From assembly GCA_016210245.1 (NCBI GenBank), contig JACQUR010000456.1, positions 1-7,981 of the forward strand: a DNA stretch of 7,981 nt, in the 5' to 3' direction. Source of the DNA: Chloroflexota bacterium. Its GTDB lineage: Bacteria > Chloroflexota > UBA6077 > JACQUR01. The position numbers and the translations under genes were made by a program. Of the stretch, positions 1 through 5,699 are shown piece after piece. The notes beneath the pieces are model-generated. The model was not told the DNA's origin. It made no database searches and worked only from the letters and a program-made list of their open reading frames with translations. The first letter of the stretch is position 1. The number at the start of each line of letters is the position of its first letter.

Positions 1-26
1 CCCCCCTATCCCCGACCCCCGCACCG

Positions 27-425
27 CTACCACACGTAGCAGAGCACCTCCCCACCGACCCTCGCGCGGCGCGCGCGGTCGCCGCTCATCACGCCCTGGG
101 ACGTGGACAGGATGGGCACGCCCAGCCCACCATAGACACGGGGAATAGCGGTGGACGGCGCGTAGACTCGCAACCCGGGCCGGCTGACCCGGCGCAGCCC
201 CACCAGCGCCGGCTCCTTCTTCCCGGTGTACTTGAGGTCGAGGCGCAGCGCCTTGCGGCCGTTCTCCTCCACCACCTGGAAGCCCTTGATGTAGCCCTCG
301 TCGCGCAGCACCCCGGCCAGGGCGACCTTCAACTGCGACGACGGCATCTGCACGCTCGGGTGCCGGGCCTTGAGTGCATTGCGGATGCGGGTCAGCATGT
401 CTGCGATCGGATCGGTCAGTGTCAT
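27..425 (-). CDS. rpsH: 30S ribosomal protein S8
   Basis: S8 is a primary 16S rRNA-binding protein of the small-subunit platform. In enterobacteria it also represses translation of the spc operon by binding its mRNA. The 132 residues match the usual family length. The N-terminus (TDPIADMLTRIRNA) and the C-terminal core (GLGVPILSTSQGVMSG, then VGGEVLCYVW, about residues 100-132) are hallmark S8 segments, so the gene is complete. The ATG is preceded by GAGG at five bases spacing. It follows rpsZ after only 12 bases, so the two are very likely co-transcribed. The 26 bases between its stop and the window edge hold only a G-rich stretch (minus strand) and presumably lead to the next spc gene, usually rplF. 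Whether S8 autoregulates this operon cannot be judged from the sequence. Confidence 0.98.
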   Translation of the reverse strand: MTLTDPIADMLTRIRNALKARHPSVQMPSSQLKVALAGVLRDEGYIKGFQVVEENGRKALRLDLKYTGKKEPALVGLRRVSRPGLRVYAPSTAIPRVYGGLGVPILSTSQGVMSGDRARRARVGGEVLCYVW

Positions 426-437
426 TGGTGCCTCACC

Positions 438-623
438 CTACCAGCTCGACTTGACCACGCCGGGGATTTCCCCCCGCAGCGCCAAGCCGCGGAAACAGAT
501 ACGACACAGGCCAAACTTGCGCATGAAGGCGCGCGGGCGTCCGCACAGCACGCACCGATTGTGCTGCTGCACGCGGTACCGGGCCGGTCGCTTTGCCTTT
601 AGGATCATCGATTTCTTAGCCAA
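438..623 (-). CDS. rpsZ: 30S ribosomal protein S14, zinc-binding type (type Z)
   Basis: S14 sits in the head of the 30S subunit. This is the short zinc-ribbon form: 61 residues with CVLC at 24-27 and CRIC at 40-43, and the conserved RKFGLCRIC and PGVVKSSW segments. The longer zinc-free form has about 90-100 residues. I chose the TTG at 623-621. It gives the canonical N-terminus MAKKSMI, sits four bases after a strong GGAGAGG ribosome-binding site, and gives the exact family length. The in-frame ATG five codons later would remove conserved residues. Longer upstream starts would translate the intergenic inverted repeat as spurious peptide. It lies between rplE, from which it is separated by a 104-base gap carrying a long hairpin, and rpsH, 12 bases downstream. 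The symbol rpsN is also used for this gene. Confidence 0.97.
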   Translation of the reverse strand: MAKKSMILKAKRPARYRVQQHNRCVLCGRPRAFMRKFGLCRICFRGLALRGEIPGVVKSSW

Positions 624-627
624 TATG

Positions 628-634
628 CCTCTCC
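628..634 (-). promoter_or_regulatory. Ribosome-binding site that fixes the TTG start of rpsZ
   Basis: On the minus strand this reads GGAGAGG, followed by CATA and then TTG. The spacing of four bases to the TTG, and the lack of any comparable motif suited to the upstream alternatives, support the rare start codon. Confidence 0.8.
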
Positions 635-653
635 ACTCGCCCGCCGCTGCCGG

Positions 654-719
654 GCATGTAGCGCGGGGGCTTGTCCCCCGCTCCCGGGTGGCGGGGGACA
701 AGCCCCCGCGCTACGATGC
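654..719. repeat. GC-rich nested inverted repeat in the rplE-rpsZ gap
   Basis: Bases 658-681 and 691-714 are perfect 24-base inverted repeats separated by nine bases. Allowing one bulged base (715), the pairing extends through GCAT at 654-657 and ATGC at 716-719. Each arm also folds on itself: for example GCGGGGG at 663-669 can pair with CCCCCGC at 675-681 around a five-base loop. The element can therefore form one long hairpin or two small ones. No T-run follows on the transcribed strand, so it does not look like an intrinsic terminator, and rpsZ and rpsH lie downstream. It resembles dispersed palindromic elements whose translation gives peptides such as GDKPPRY in GC-rich genomes. That resemblance is from memory and not checked. 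Confidence 0.9.
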
Positions 720-727
720 TGTCCCTG

Positions 728-1303
728 TCAGGCCGTCGCCCGCTGGAAGGGCATGCCCAGCAACTCCAGCAGACGCATCGCCTCCTGGTCCGTCTGCGCG
801 GTGGTGACCATGCTGATCTCCAACCCGCGCACCTTGTCGACCTTGTCGTACTCGATCTCTGGAAAGACGAGCTGCTCCCGCATGCCGAGGGTGTAGTTGC
901 CTCGCCCATCGAACCCCTTGCGCGGCACGCCGCGGAAGTCGCGCAGGCGCGGCAGGGCCGCGTTGAACACACGGTCCAGAAACTCGTACATCCGCTCGCC
1001 CCGCAGGGTTACCTTCAACCCGATCGCATCCCCCGCCCGTAGCCGGAACTGGGCGATGGATTTCTTCGCCTTGCGCACGATTGGTTTCTGGCCGGTGATC
1101 GCCGCCAGGTCGTGAGCGGCGGCGTCGAGCGCCTTGGCATTCTTGTTGGCCTCGCCGACCCCGATATTCACCACCACCTTCTCCAGGCGTGGCACCTGCA
1201 TCACGTTGGCGTACCCGAACTCCTTCATCAGTCCGGGCGCCACCTCGGCTCGATACCGCTCGTGCAGCCGACTGTGCTCCGCTACCCCCGTTGCCATCTT
1301 CAT
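728..1303 (-). CDS. rplE: 50S ribosomal protein L5
   Basis: L5 binds 5S rRNA in the central protuberance of the large subunit and contacts the P-site tRNA and the head of the small subunit. The 191 residues are slightly longer than the E. coli protein (179). The extra length is an N-terminal stretch of about ten residues before the family core. Recognisable segments are MQVPRLEKVVVNIGVGEA (35-52), GQKPIVRKAKKSIAQF (71-86), LRGERMYEFLDR (100-111), DFRGV with a following glycine-rich FDGRGNYTLG (122-140) and FPEIEYDKV (147-155). The ATG at 1303 is seven bases after the rplX stop, with AAGGGTG nearby. A second ATG two codons later is a possible alternative. Downstream lies the rplE-rpsZ inverted repeat. 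Confidence 0.98.
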   Translation of the reverse strand: MKMATGVAEHSRLHERYRAEVAPGLMKEFGYANVMQVPRLEKVVVNIGVGEANKNAKALDAAAHDLAAITGQKPIVRKAKKSIAQFRLRAGDAIGLKVTLRGERMYEFLDRVFNAALPRLRDFRGVPRKGFDGRGNYTLGMREQLVFPEIEYDKVDKVRGLEISMVTTAQTDQEAMRLLELLGMPFQRATA

Positions 1304-1310
1304 TGCACCC

Positions 1311-1631
1311 TTATGTCAACTCGCCACAGCGCTTGCAGTACCGCACGCGGGTACCGTCCTCCAGCGCCCGGCTCCCCACGCGCGTCGGCCGGCCGCACTT
1401 CGTACACACCAGGGCCAGGTTCGACGCGTCCAGGGGCACTTCCAGGTCGATGATCCCGGCCTGGCGTGCGCCTGCCCGACCGGGCTTCTGGTGGCGCTTG
1501 GCAACGTTGATGTCGGCCACGATGGCCTTGTGCTCGTCCAGCAGCACCCGGCGGACCTTGCCGCGCTTGCCCCGGTCCTTGCCGGCCAGCACTTCCACCG
1601 TATCGTCTCGCTTTATTCTTTGCACTGCCAT
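1311..1631 (-). CDS. rplX: 50S ribosomal protein L24 with zinc-ribbon-like C-terminus
   Basis: L24 is an assembly initiator of the 50S subunit that binds the 5' domain of 23S rRNA. The KOW motif is clear near the start (DTVEVLAGKDRGKRGKV, residues 10-26), followed by INVAKRHQKP. The C-terminus has two cysteine pairs, CTKC at 76-79 and CKRC at 99-102, around RPTRVGSRALEDG. This is the arrangement found in many bacterial L24 proteins outside the enterobacteria and looks able to bind zinc. Length is 106 residues, normal for the family. The ATG lies four bases after the rplN stop. The GGAGG upstream, inside the end of rplN, is about 13 bases away, longer than usual, so coupling to rplN translation may assist initiation. 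Confidence 0.98.
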   Translation of the reverse strand: MAVQRIKRDDTVEVLAGKDRGKRGKVRRVLLDEHKAIVADINVAKRHQKPGRAGARQAGIIDLEVPLDASNLALVCTKCGRPTRVGSRALEDGTRVRYCKRCGELT

Positions 1632-1635
1632 GAGC

Positions 1636-2004
1636 TTAGAGCACCTCCGGCGCGAGCGAGATGATCTTCATAAAGTTCTTCTCGCGCAGCTCGCGCGCCA
1701 CCGGCCCGAAGATGCGGGTGCCCTTGGGGTTGTTCTTGTCCGACAGGATGACCGCGGCGTTGTCGTCGAAGCGGATCAGCGACCCGTCCGGGCGACCGTA
1801 CTCCTTGGCGGAGCGCACGATGACCGCGCGCACCACCTCCCCCTTCTTGACGGCGCCGCCCGGCGTGGCCTGCTTCACGGACGCCACCACCACGTCGCCT
1901 ACGTCGGCATACTTGCGGTTGCCGCCCGCGACCACGTGGATGACCGCCAACTCCTTGGCCCCGGTATTGTCGGCCACGCGCAGGCGCGTCTGCTGCTGAA
2001 TCAC
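1636..2004 (-). CDS. rplN: 50S ribosomal protein L14
   Basis: L14 lies at the subunit interface, contacts 16S rRNA in an intersubunit bridge, and is the docking site for the silencing factor RsfS in bacteria. The 122 residues equal the usual length. The sequence is strongly canonical: MIQQQTRLRVADNTGAKE at the N-terminus, VGDVVVASVKQATPGG (35-50), FDDNAAVIL (79-87), PKGTRIFGPVARELR (93-107) and FMKIISLAPEVL at the end. Translation begins with GTG at 2004-2002. This overlaps the rpsQ stop by four bases (GTGA), so initiation is very probably coupled to termination of S17. It is followed four bases later by rplX. Confidence 0.98.
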   Translation of the reverse strand: MIQQQTRLRVADNTGAKELAVIHVVAGGNRKYADVGDVVVASVKQATPGGAVKKGEVVRAVIVRSAKEYGRPDGSLIRFDDNAAVILSDKNNPKGTRIFGPVARELREKNFMKIISLAPEVL

Positions 2005-2300
2005 ACCTGCACCTCTTCCGCCAGCTCCACCGGCGCCGCGCCCCGGCGCAGCACCTCTGCCACCCGCCAGCGCTTGTCCCGGCTGAAGGGCCGCGACTCG
2101 GCGATCACCACCCGGTCGCCCACGTGCGCCTGCTGCTCGGGATCGTGCGCCTTGTACCTCTTCGTCCGTCGGACGGTGCGGCCATAGAGCGGGTGCCTGC
2201 GGATCGACTCCACCGCCACCACCACCGTCTTCTGCATCTTGTCGCTGACTACCGTGCCGGTCATCGTTCTCCGGCCCGGCCTGGTCGCCTCTGGTGCCAT
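2001..2300 (-). CDS. rpsQ: 30S ribosomal protein S17
   Basis: S17 binds the 5' domain of 16S rRNA early in 30S assembly. The OB-fold core is easy to see: GTVVSDKMQKTVVVAVE (15-31), HPLYGRTVRRTKRYKAHD (36-53), VGDRVVIAESRPFSRDKRWRV (60-80). At 99 residues it is somewhat longer than the usual 80-90, with a basic N-terminal lead-in (MAPEATRPGRR) and a short acidic tail (ELAEEVQV). The ATG is four bases after the rpmC stop. A GGAGG motif inside the last codons of rpmC lies nine bases upstream. Its TGA overlaps the GTG start of rplN, placing S17 and L14 in a coupled pair. Confidence 0.98.
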   Translation of the reverse strand: MAPEATRPGRRTMTGTVVSDKMQKTVVVAVESIRRHPLYGRTVRRTKRYKAHDPEQQAHVGDRVVIAESRPFSRDKRWRVAEVLRRGAAPVELAEEVQV

Positions 2301-2304
2301 GCGC

Positions 2305-2508
2305 TTATGCCTCCGCCGCTTCGAGCTCGAGCTGGCGCAGCCGGGTCTGCAGACGCGCGATATCGCGTCGCACCTGTCGGATGCGCGCCGTGTTGGTCAA
2401 CTGACGGGTGGCATACTGGAAGCGGAGGTTGAACAGCTCCTGGCGCAGCTCGTGTAGCTTGCCGCCCAGTTGGTTGTGGTCCAGCTCTCGAAGCTCCTGC
2501 ACCTTCAT
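2305..2508 (-). CDS. rpmC: 50S ribosomal protein L29
   Basis: L29 is a small two-helix protein near the polypeptide exit tunnel, next to L23, where it helps to form the binding site for trigger factor and the signal recognition particle. The 67 residues fit the family. The core is ELRELDHNQLGGKLHELR, then ELFNLRFQYATRQLTNT (24-40) and IRQVRRDIARLQTRL (43-57), with heptad-like charged helices. Its ATG overlaps the TGA of rplP by four bases (ATGA), suggesting translational coupling. There is no strong ribosome-binding site of its own apart from G-rich sequence inside rplP. The C-terminal run ELEAAEA is an ordinary short acidic end. Confidence 0.97.
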   Translation of the reverse strand: MKVQELRELDHNQLGGKLHELRQELFNLRFQYATRQLTNTARIRQVRRDIARLQTRLRQLELEAAEA

Positions 2509-2930
2509 AGCTCGACCCCCGCCCCCTCCTTGGTCACAAACCGCACGTCCACCGGCAGCTTGTGCGAGGCCAGGCGCAGCGCCTCCCGGGCGAGCTCCTC
2601 GCGCACCCCGCCAATCTCAAAGAGCATGCGCCCGGGCTTGACCACAGCCACCCAGTGGTCGGGAGCCCCCTTGCCGCTGCCCATGCGCGTCTCGGCCGGC
2701 TTCGCCGTGACCGACTTGTCCGGAAAGATCCGGATCCAGACCTTGCCACCGCGCTTGAGGTGGTGGGTAATCGTGCGCCGCGCCGCCTCGATCTGGCGCG
2801 CGGTGATCCAGCCGGGCTCCAGCGACCTGAGCCCGAATTCGCCAAAGGCCACCGTGTTGCCGACGGTGGCGATCCCCGCCATCCGGCCCCGGTGCATCTT
2901 CCGATGCTTGACCCGTTTGGGTTGCAGCAT
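2505..2930 (-). CDS. rplP: 50S ribosomal protein L16
   Basis: L16 lies by the A-site of the large subunit, helps position tRNA and organises the peptidyl transferase region late in assembly. The 141 residues are the standard length for bacteria. Diagnostic segments are MLQPKRVKHRKMHRGRMAG (1-19), FGEFGLRSLEPGWITARQIEAARR (29-52), IFPDKSVTAKPAETRMGSGKG (68-88) and WVAVVKPGRMLFEIGGV (93-109). The arginine of TRMGSGKG (about residue 82) corresponds to the one hydroxylated in E. coli L16. The ATG follows the rpsC stop after three bases. AGGAG sits almost directly against it, a spacing tighter than normal, so coupling to rpsC is plausible. The stop overlaps the rpmC start. Confidence 0.98.
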   Translation of the reverse strand: MLQPKRVKHRKMHRGRMAGIATVGNTVAFGEFGLRSLEPGWITARQIEAARRTITHHLKRGGKVWIRIFPDKSVTAKPAETRMGSGKGAPDHWVAVVKPGRMLFEIGGVREELAREALRLASHKLPVDVRFVTKEGAGVEL

Positions 2931-2933
2931 CTC

Positions 2934-3743
2934 CTACGCCCCCTTCTCCACGCCCTCGGCCGGGGGCGCGCCGGGCGCGGGCGCTTGAGCCTCGGCGCGC
3001 GGAGAAGCCTCCCGCGCCGGGCGCGCTGTCCCAGCTCCCCCGGGAGCGGGCGCCGGGGCCCTCGGTGGGCGAGCCGCGCGCACTGGCATGCCCAGCTCGG
3101 GCTGCGCCCCCTTCACCCCCGCGATCACCTCGCCCTTGTAGATCCAAACCTTGACGCCGATGAGCCCGAAGGTCGTATGGGCCTCCGATAGGCCGTAATC
3201 GATGTCGGCCCGGAGCGTGTGGAGCGGCACCCGCCCTTCGCGATCCCACTCGGTGCGCGACATCTCCGCTCCGCCGAGCCGACCGGACACCTGCACCTTG
3301 ATGCCCTTGGCGCCGGAGCGCATCCCGCGCATGAGCGTCTGCTTGATCGCCCGGCGGAACGCCACCCGCTTCTCCAGTTGCTCGGCCACATTCCGCGCCA
3401 CGAGGTAGGCATCCAGCTCCGGCTGGCGGATCTCCTGGATCGTCACCCGCACCTTCTTGCTGGTCATGGTCTCGAGCGTGCGGCGCAGCTCCTCCACCTT
3501 GACCCCGCTCTTGCCGATGACGATGCCCGGCTTGGCCGCGTGGATCGTGACCGAGATCTGGTTGGCGGAGCGCTCGATGTCGACCTTCGAGACGCCCGCG
3601 TCGGCCAGGCGGGACATGATGTGGCGACGGACCTGGAGATCCTCGTGCAGCAACTGGGTGTACTGCTTATCCGCGTACCAGTGTCCCTGCCAGTCTTTGA
3701 TCACACCCAGCCGAAACCCGACCGGGTGTACCTTCTGTCCCAA
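2934..3743 (-). CDS. rpsC: 30S ribosomal protein S3 with Pro/Ala-rich C-terminal extension
   Basis: S3 forms part of the mRNA entry tunnel on the 30S head and contributes to mRNA helicase activity. The N-terminal MGQKVHPVGFRLG, the KH-domain motif GIVIGKSG (73-80) with VEELRR, and the C-terminal domain (GRLGGAEMSRTEWDREG, 154-170; LRADIDYG; FGLIGVKVWIYKGE, 192-205) are all intact. The family core ends near residue 212. The remaining 57 or so residues are rich in proline, alanine and arginine and look disordered. The total of 269 compares with about 210-235 in many bacteria. The start is TTG at 3743-3741, supported by a near-perfect ribosome-binding site and the canonical MGQKVHP. It begins one base after the rplV stop. 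Confidence 0.98.
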   Translation of the reverse strand: MGQKVHPVGFRLGVIKDWQGHWYADKQYTQLLHEDLQVRRHIMSRLADAGVSKVDIERSANQISVTIHAAKPGIVIGKSGVKVEELRRTLETMTSKKVRVTIQEIRQPELDAYLVARNVAEQLEKRVAFRRAIKQTLMRGMRSGAKGIKVQVSGRLGGAEMSRTEWDREGRVPLHTLRADIDYGLSEAHTTFGLIGVKVWIYKGEVIAGVKGAQPELGMPVRAARPPRAPAPAPGGAGTARPAREASPRAEAQAPAPGAPPAEGVEKGA

Positions 3744-3744
3744 A

Positions 3745-4092
3745 CTAGTCCTCCTTCTCTCGTACGGCCACGGTGATCTGGCTGGAGCGCTTCAGAATCT
3801 GGTTCACGCGCCCGCGCGCCCGTGGACGGAACCGCTTGAGCGTCCGGCCCTCATCGGCCATCGCCCTCACCACAATCAGGTCGTCGGGATCCAGGTTAAA
3901 GTTGTTCTCAGCGTTGGCCGCGGCCGACTGCACCGCCTTCGCCACCGGGCCGGCGGCCCGGTGCGGCAGGAACTGCAAGATGGCCAGCGCATCCTTGACC
4001 CGCTTGCCGCGAATCGTGTCCAGGACCAGCCGCACCTTGTGGGGCGACATGCGAATGTGCTTCTCTATCGCGCGAACCTCTACACCAGCCAT
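3745..4092 (-). CDS. rplV: 50S ribosomal protein L22
   Basis: L22 binds all domains of 23S rRNA, and its long beta-hairpin lines the nascent-peptide exit tunnel. With the ATG at 4092 the protein is 115 residues, the usual size. It shows RMSPHKVRLVLDTIRGK (14-30), AVQSAAANAENNFNLDPDDL (53-72), and the tunnel hairpin DEGRTLKRFRPRARGRVNQILKRSSQITV (80-108). An open frame extends 55 codons upstream and would overlap rpsS. I reject it because its translation comes from the GC-rich inverted repeat and lacks any family similarity, while GAGGA lies suitably before the chosen ATG. It is followed after one base by rpsC, so these two are tightly linked. Confidence 0.98.
   Translation of the reverse strand: MAGVEVRAIEKHIRMSPHKVRLVLDTIRGKRVKDALAILQFLPHRAAGPVAKAVQSAAANAENNFNLDPDDLIVVRAMADEGRTLKRFRPRARGRVNQILKRSSQITVAVREKED
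3749..3756 (-). promoter_or_regulatory. Strong ribosome-binding site for the TTG start of rpsC
   Basis: The minus strand reads AAGGAGGA, then five bases, then TTG. This is close to the full anti-Shine-Dalgarno complement and overlaps the last codons and stop of rplV. It supports TTG as the genuine start and may compensate for the weak start codon. Confidence 0.85.
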
Positions 4093-4119
4093 GCTCTCTT
4101 CCTCGCCCTTGCGCCCGCA

Positions 4120-4184
4120 GGCTGCCGCCCTGCAGGGCGGGCCTGCCCTTGCTCTCCTTCGGCCCGCCCTGCAGGGCGGCAGCC
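4120..4184. repeat. GC-rich nested inverted repeat in the rpsS-rplV gap
   Basis: Bases 4120-4143 and 4161-4184 are perfect 24-base inverted repeats with a 17-base spacer. Each arm contains the same 16-base self-palindrome (CCGCCCTGCAGGGCGG), so the element can form one long stem or two short cruciform-like hairpins. It occupies most of the 100-base gap between the rpsS stop and the rplV start. It ends about 28 bases before the rplV ATG. There is no T-run after it on the transcribed strand, and the operon continues, so it is not a likely terminator. The layout parallels the 654-719 element but the sequence differs. Confidence 0.9.
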
Positions 4185-4192
4185 CAGCCCCG

Positions 4193-4477
4193 CTAGCGCG
4201 GCCCCGTCGATTTCTCTCCCCTTGCCGTGTGCCCGCGGAACGTCCGCGTGGGCGCAAACTCGCCGAGCTTGTGGCCGACCATGTTCTCGGTCACGTAGAT
4301 CGGAATGTGCCGCCGGCCGTCATGCACGGCGATGGTATGGCCCACCATGTCCGGGAAGATGGTCGAGTCCCGTGACCAGGTACGCACCATCTCCTTGCGC
4401 CCCGAGGCATTCAGATTCTGGATCCTCTGAAACAGCTTGGGGTCGACGAACGGACCCTTCTTCAGGGACCGAGTCAT
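4193..4477 (-). CDS. rpsS: 30S ribosomal protein S19
   Basis: S19 pairs with S13 in the 30S head and contacts 23S rRNA and L5 across an intersubunit bridge. The 94 residues match the family. The start MTRSLKKGPFVDPKLF, the core TWSRDSTIFPDMVGHTIAVHDGR (33-55), PIYVTENMVGHKLGEFAPTRTFRGH (59-83) and the basic C-terminus are all conserved. The ATG has a GAGGAGG ribosome-binding site a few bases upstream within the 23-base gap after rplB. Downstream, the usually short rpsS-rplV gap is expanded to 100 bases by an inverted repeat. Confidence 0.98.
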   Translation of the reverse strand: MTRSLKKGPFVDPKLFQRIQNLNASGRKEMVRTWSRDSTIFPDMVGHTIAVHDGRRHIPIYVTENMVGHKLGEFAPTRTFRGHTARGEKSTGPR

Positions 4478-4500
4478 GCGCTCCTCCTCTTGCCCACCAC

Positions 4501-5325
4501 CTACTTGCTCCGCCGACGCAGGATGAACTTATCCGTCGCCTTGCGCCGACGCGTCTTGCGGCCCATGGCCGGCTTGCCCCACGGGGTCTGCGGCTGGCCG
4601 CCAATCGGCGCCTTGCCCTCCCCGCCCCCGTGCGGGTGATCGCGCGGGTTCATGGCCGAGCCACGGACGGTTGGGCGGATGCCCAGCCAGCGGGTGCGCC
4701 CGGCCTTGCCAATGCTGATCGTGGCGTGCTCCGCATTGCCCACCTGGCCCACCGTGGCCGTGCAGGAGGTGTGAACGCGGCGCACCTCACCGGAGGGCAG
4801 CAGCACCTGCGCCCAGTCGCCATCCTTGGCCATGAGCCGCGCCGCCGTGCCGGCGCCGCGGACCAGTTGCCCACCTCGGCCCGGCTTTAATTCTACGTTA
4901 TGAATCTGGAAGCCCACGGGAATATCCTGCAGCGGCAGGGCATTGCCCGGCAGCAGCTCCGCCTCGGGCCCCGAGCTCACCACCTGACCCACCTTCAGCC
5001 CCTGGGGAGCCAGGATGTAGCACTTCTCGCCATCCGGGTACTGCAGCAGCGCAATGCGGGCCGAGCGATTCGGGTCGTACTCGATCGCCACCACCTGGGC
5101 CGGCACCCCCAGCCGCCTCCGCTTCCAATCGATGAGGCGGTACATGCGCTTGTGGCCGCCGCCGCGGTGGCGCACCGTCACCCGCCCCTGGTTGTTCCGC
5201 CCAGCACGCTTCTTGAGCGGCTCCAGGAGCGAGCGCTCCGGCTTTTTCTTGGTGAGCTCTTCAAAGGTCGAGGCGGACATCCCCCGCCTCCCCGGCGACG
5301 TCGGCTTGTACTGCTTGTTCGGCAT
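4501..5325 (-). CDS. rplB: 50S ribosomal protein L2
   Basis: L2 is one of the most conserved ribosomal proteins. It is needed for subunit association and for formation of the peptidyl transferase centre. The 274 residues match the normal length. The RNA-binding region includes NNQGRVTVRHRGGGHKRMYRLIDWKR (44-69), IEYDPNRSARIALL (81-94) and VGFQIHNVELKPGRGGQL (137-154). The C-terminal motif MNPRDHPHGGGEG (225-237) contains the histidine corresponding to E. coli His229, and the basic tail ends RRKATDKFILRRRSK. The ATG has GGAG upstream at about nine to ten bases. It is separated from rplW by an 80-base gap holding a heptanucleotide palindrome, and is followed by rpsS after 23 bases. Confidence 0.99.
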   Translation of the reverse strand: MPNKQYKPTSPGRRGMSASTFEELTKKKPERSLLEPLKKRAGRNNQGRVTVRHRGGGHKRMYRLIDWKRRRLGVPAQVVAIEYDPNRSARIALLQYPDGEKCYILAPQGLKVGQVVSSGPEAELLPGNALPLQDIPVGFQIHNVELKPGRGGQLVRGAGTAARLMAKDGDWAQVLLPSGEVRRVHTSCTATVGQVGNAEHATISIGKAGRTRWLGIRPTVRGSAMNPRDHPHGGGEGKAPIGGQPQTPWGKPAMGRKTRRRKATDKFILRRRSK

Positions 5326-5348
5326 GAACCACGCTCCACAATTGGCAC

Positions 5349-5402
5349 TCAGCCATCAGCAATCAGGAGTCAGCCATGGCTGAGGGCTGACCGCTGACGG
5401 CT
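5349..5402. repeat. Heptanucleotide array with internal palindrome in the rplW-rplB gap
   Basis: On the plus strand the sequence can be divided exactly into seven-base units: TCAGCCA, TCAGCAA, TCAGGAG, TCAGCCA (5349-5376), then TGGCTGA, GGGCTGA, CCGCTGA (5377-5397) and a partial CGGCT. The second group is the reverse complement of the first in pattern. The switch point forms a perfect 14-base palindrome (TCAGCCATGGCTGA, 5370-5383). This is the layout of short tandemly repeated repetitive sequences, best known from cyanobacteria and also seen, to my memory, in Chloroflexota. It fills most of the gap and ends only a few bases from the rplW stop codon. No role is apparent beyond possible hairpin formation in the mRNA. 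Confidence 0.85.
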
Positions 5403-5405
5403 TTC

Positions 5406-5690
5406 TTAGACTCCCTGGAACAACTCGATCCGCTGCCCAGGCTGCAGGGTAACGACGGCTTTCTTCCAGGCCCGGGTCATCCCACTGTGGCGCCCAAGAC
5501 GGCGCAGCTTGCCCGGCACGTGCAGCACGTTCACCTTGAGCACGCTGACCTTGAAGATCTCCTCCACCGCTCGCTTGACCTCGATCTTGTTGGCCTCGGG
5601 CGCCACCTCAAACGTGTACTTGCCCTGCTCGTTCAGCAGAGTATTCTTCTCGGTAATAACTGGCCGCACCAGCACCTGGTAACTGTCCAT
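5406..5690 (-). CDS. rplW: 50S ribosomal protein L23
   Basis: L23 sits at the exit of the peptide tunnel and is the main docking point for trigger factor and the signal recognition particle. The 94 residues fit the family. The sequence has YQVLVRPVITEKNTLLNEQGKYTFEV (4-29), ANKIEVKRAVEEIFKVSVLKVNVLHVPGK (33-61) and WKKAVVTLQPGQRIELFQGV at the end. The ATG is preceded by GGAGCGCGAG in the nine-base gap after rplD. It ends just before the heptanucleotide palindrome that separates it from rplB. Nothing in the protein itself is unusual. Confidence 0.98.
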   Translation of the reverse strand: MDSYQVLVRPVITEKNTLLNEQGKYTFEVAPEANKIEVKRAVEEIFKVSVLKVNVLHVPGKLRRLGRHSGMTRAWKKAVVTLQPGQRIELFQGV

Positions 5691-5699
5691 CTCGCGCTC

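Noticed and set aside
1..26. A possible G-quadruplex in the G-rich end after rpsH
   Set aside because: Only three G-runs are visible before the window ends, so a four-run motif cannot be supported.
624..701. Upstream start for S14 giving 87 residues
   Set aside because: The extra residues come from the inverted repeat in the gap; the TTG at 623 gives the family-length protein with a good ribosome-binding site.
4093..4257. An N-terminal extension of L22 by 55 codons into rpsS
   Set aside because: The added residues are translated repeat sequence with no L22 similarity. The ATG at 4092 gives the normal length and has a ribosome-binding site.
3457..4890. A 477-codon open frame on the plus strand, and several other long plus-strand frames
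   Set aside because: They lie antisense to rpsC, rplV, rpsS and rplB, whose products are unmistakable. The antisense proteins are low-complexity Arg/Ala/Pro sequence typical of shadows in GC-rich DNA.
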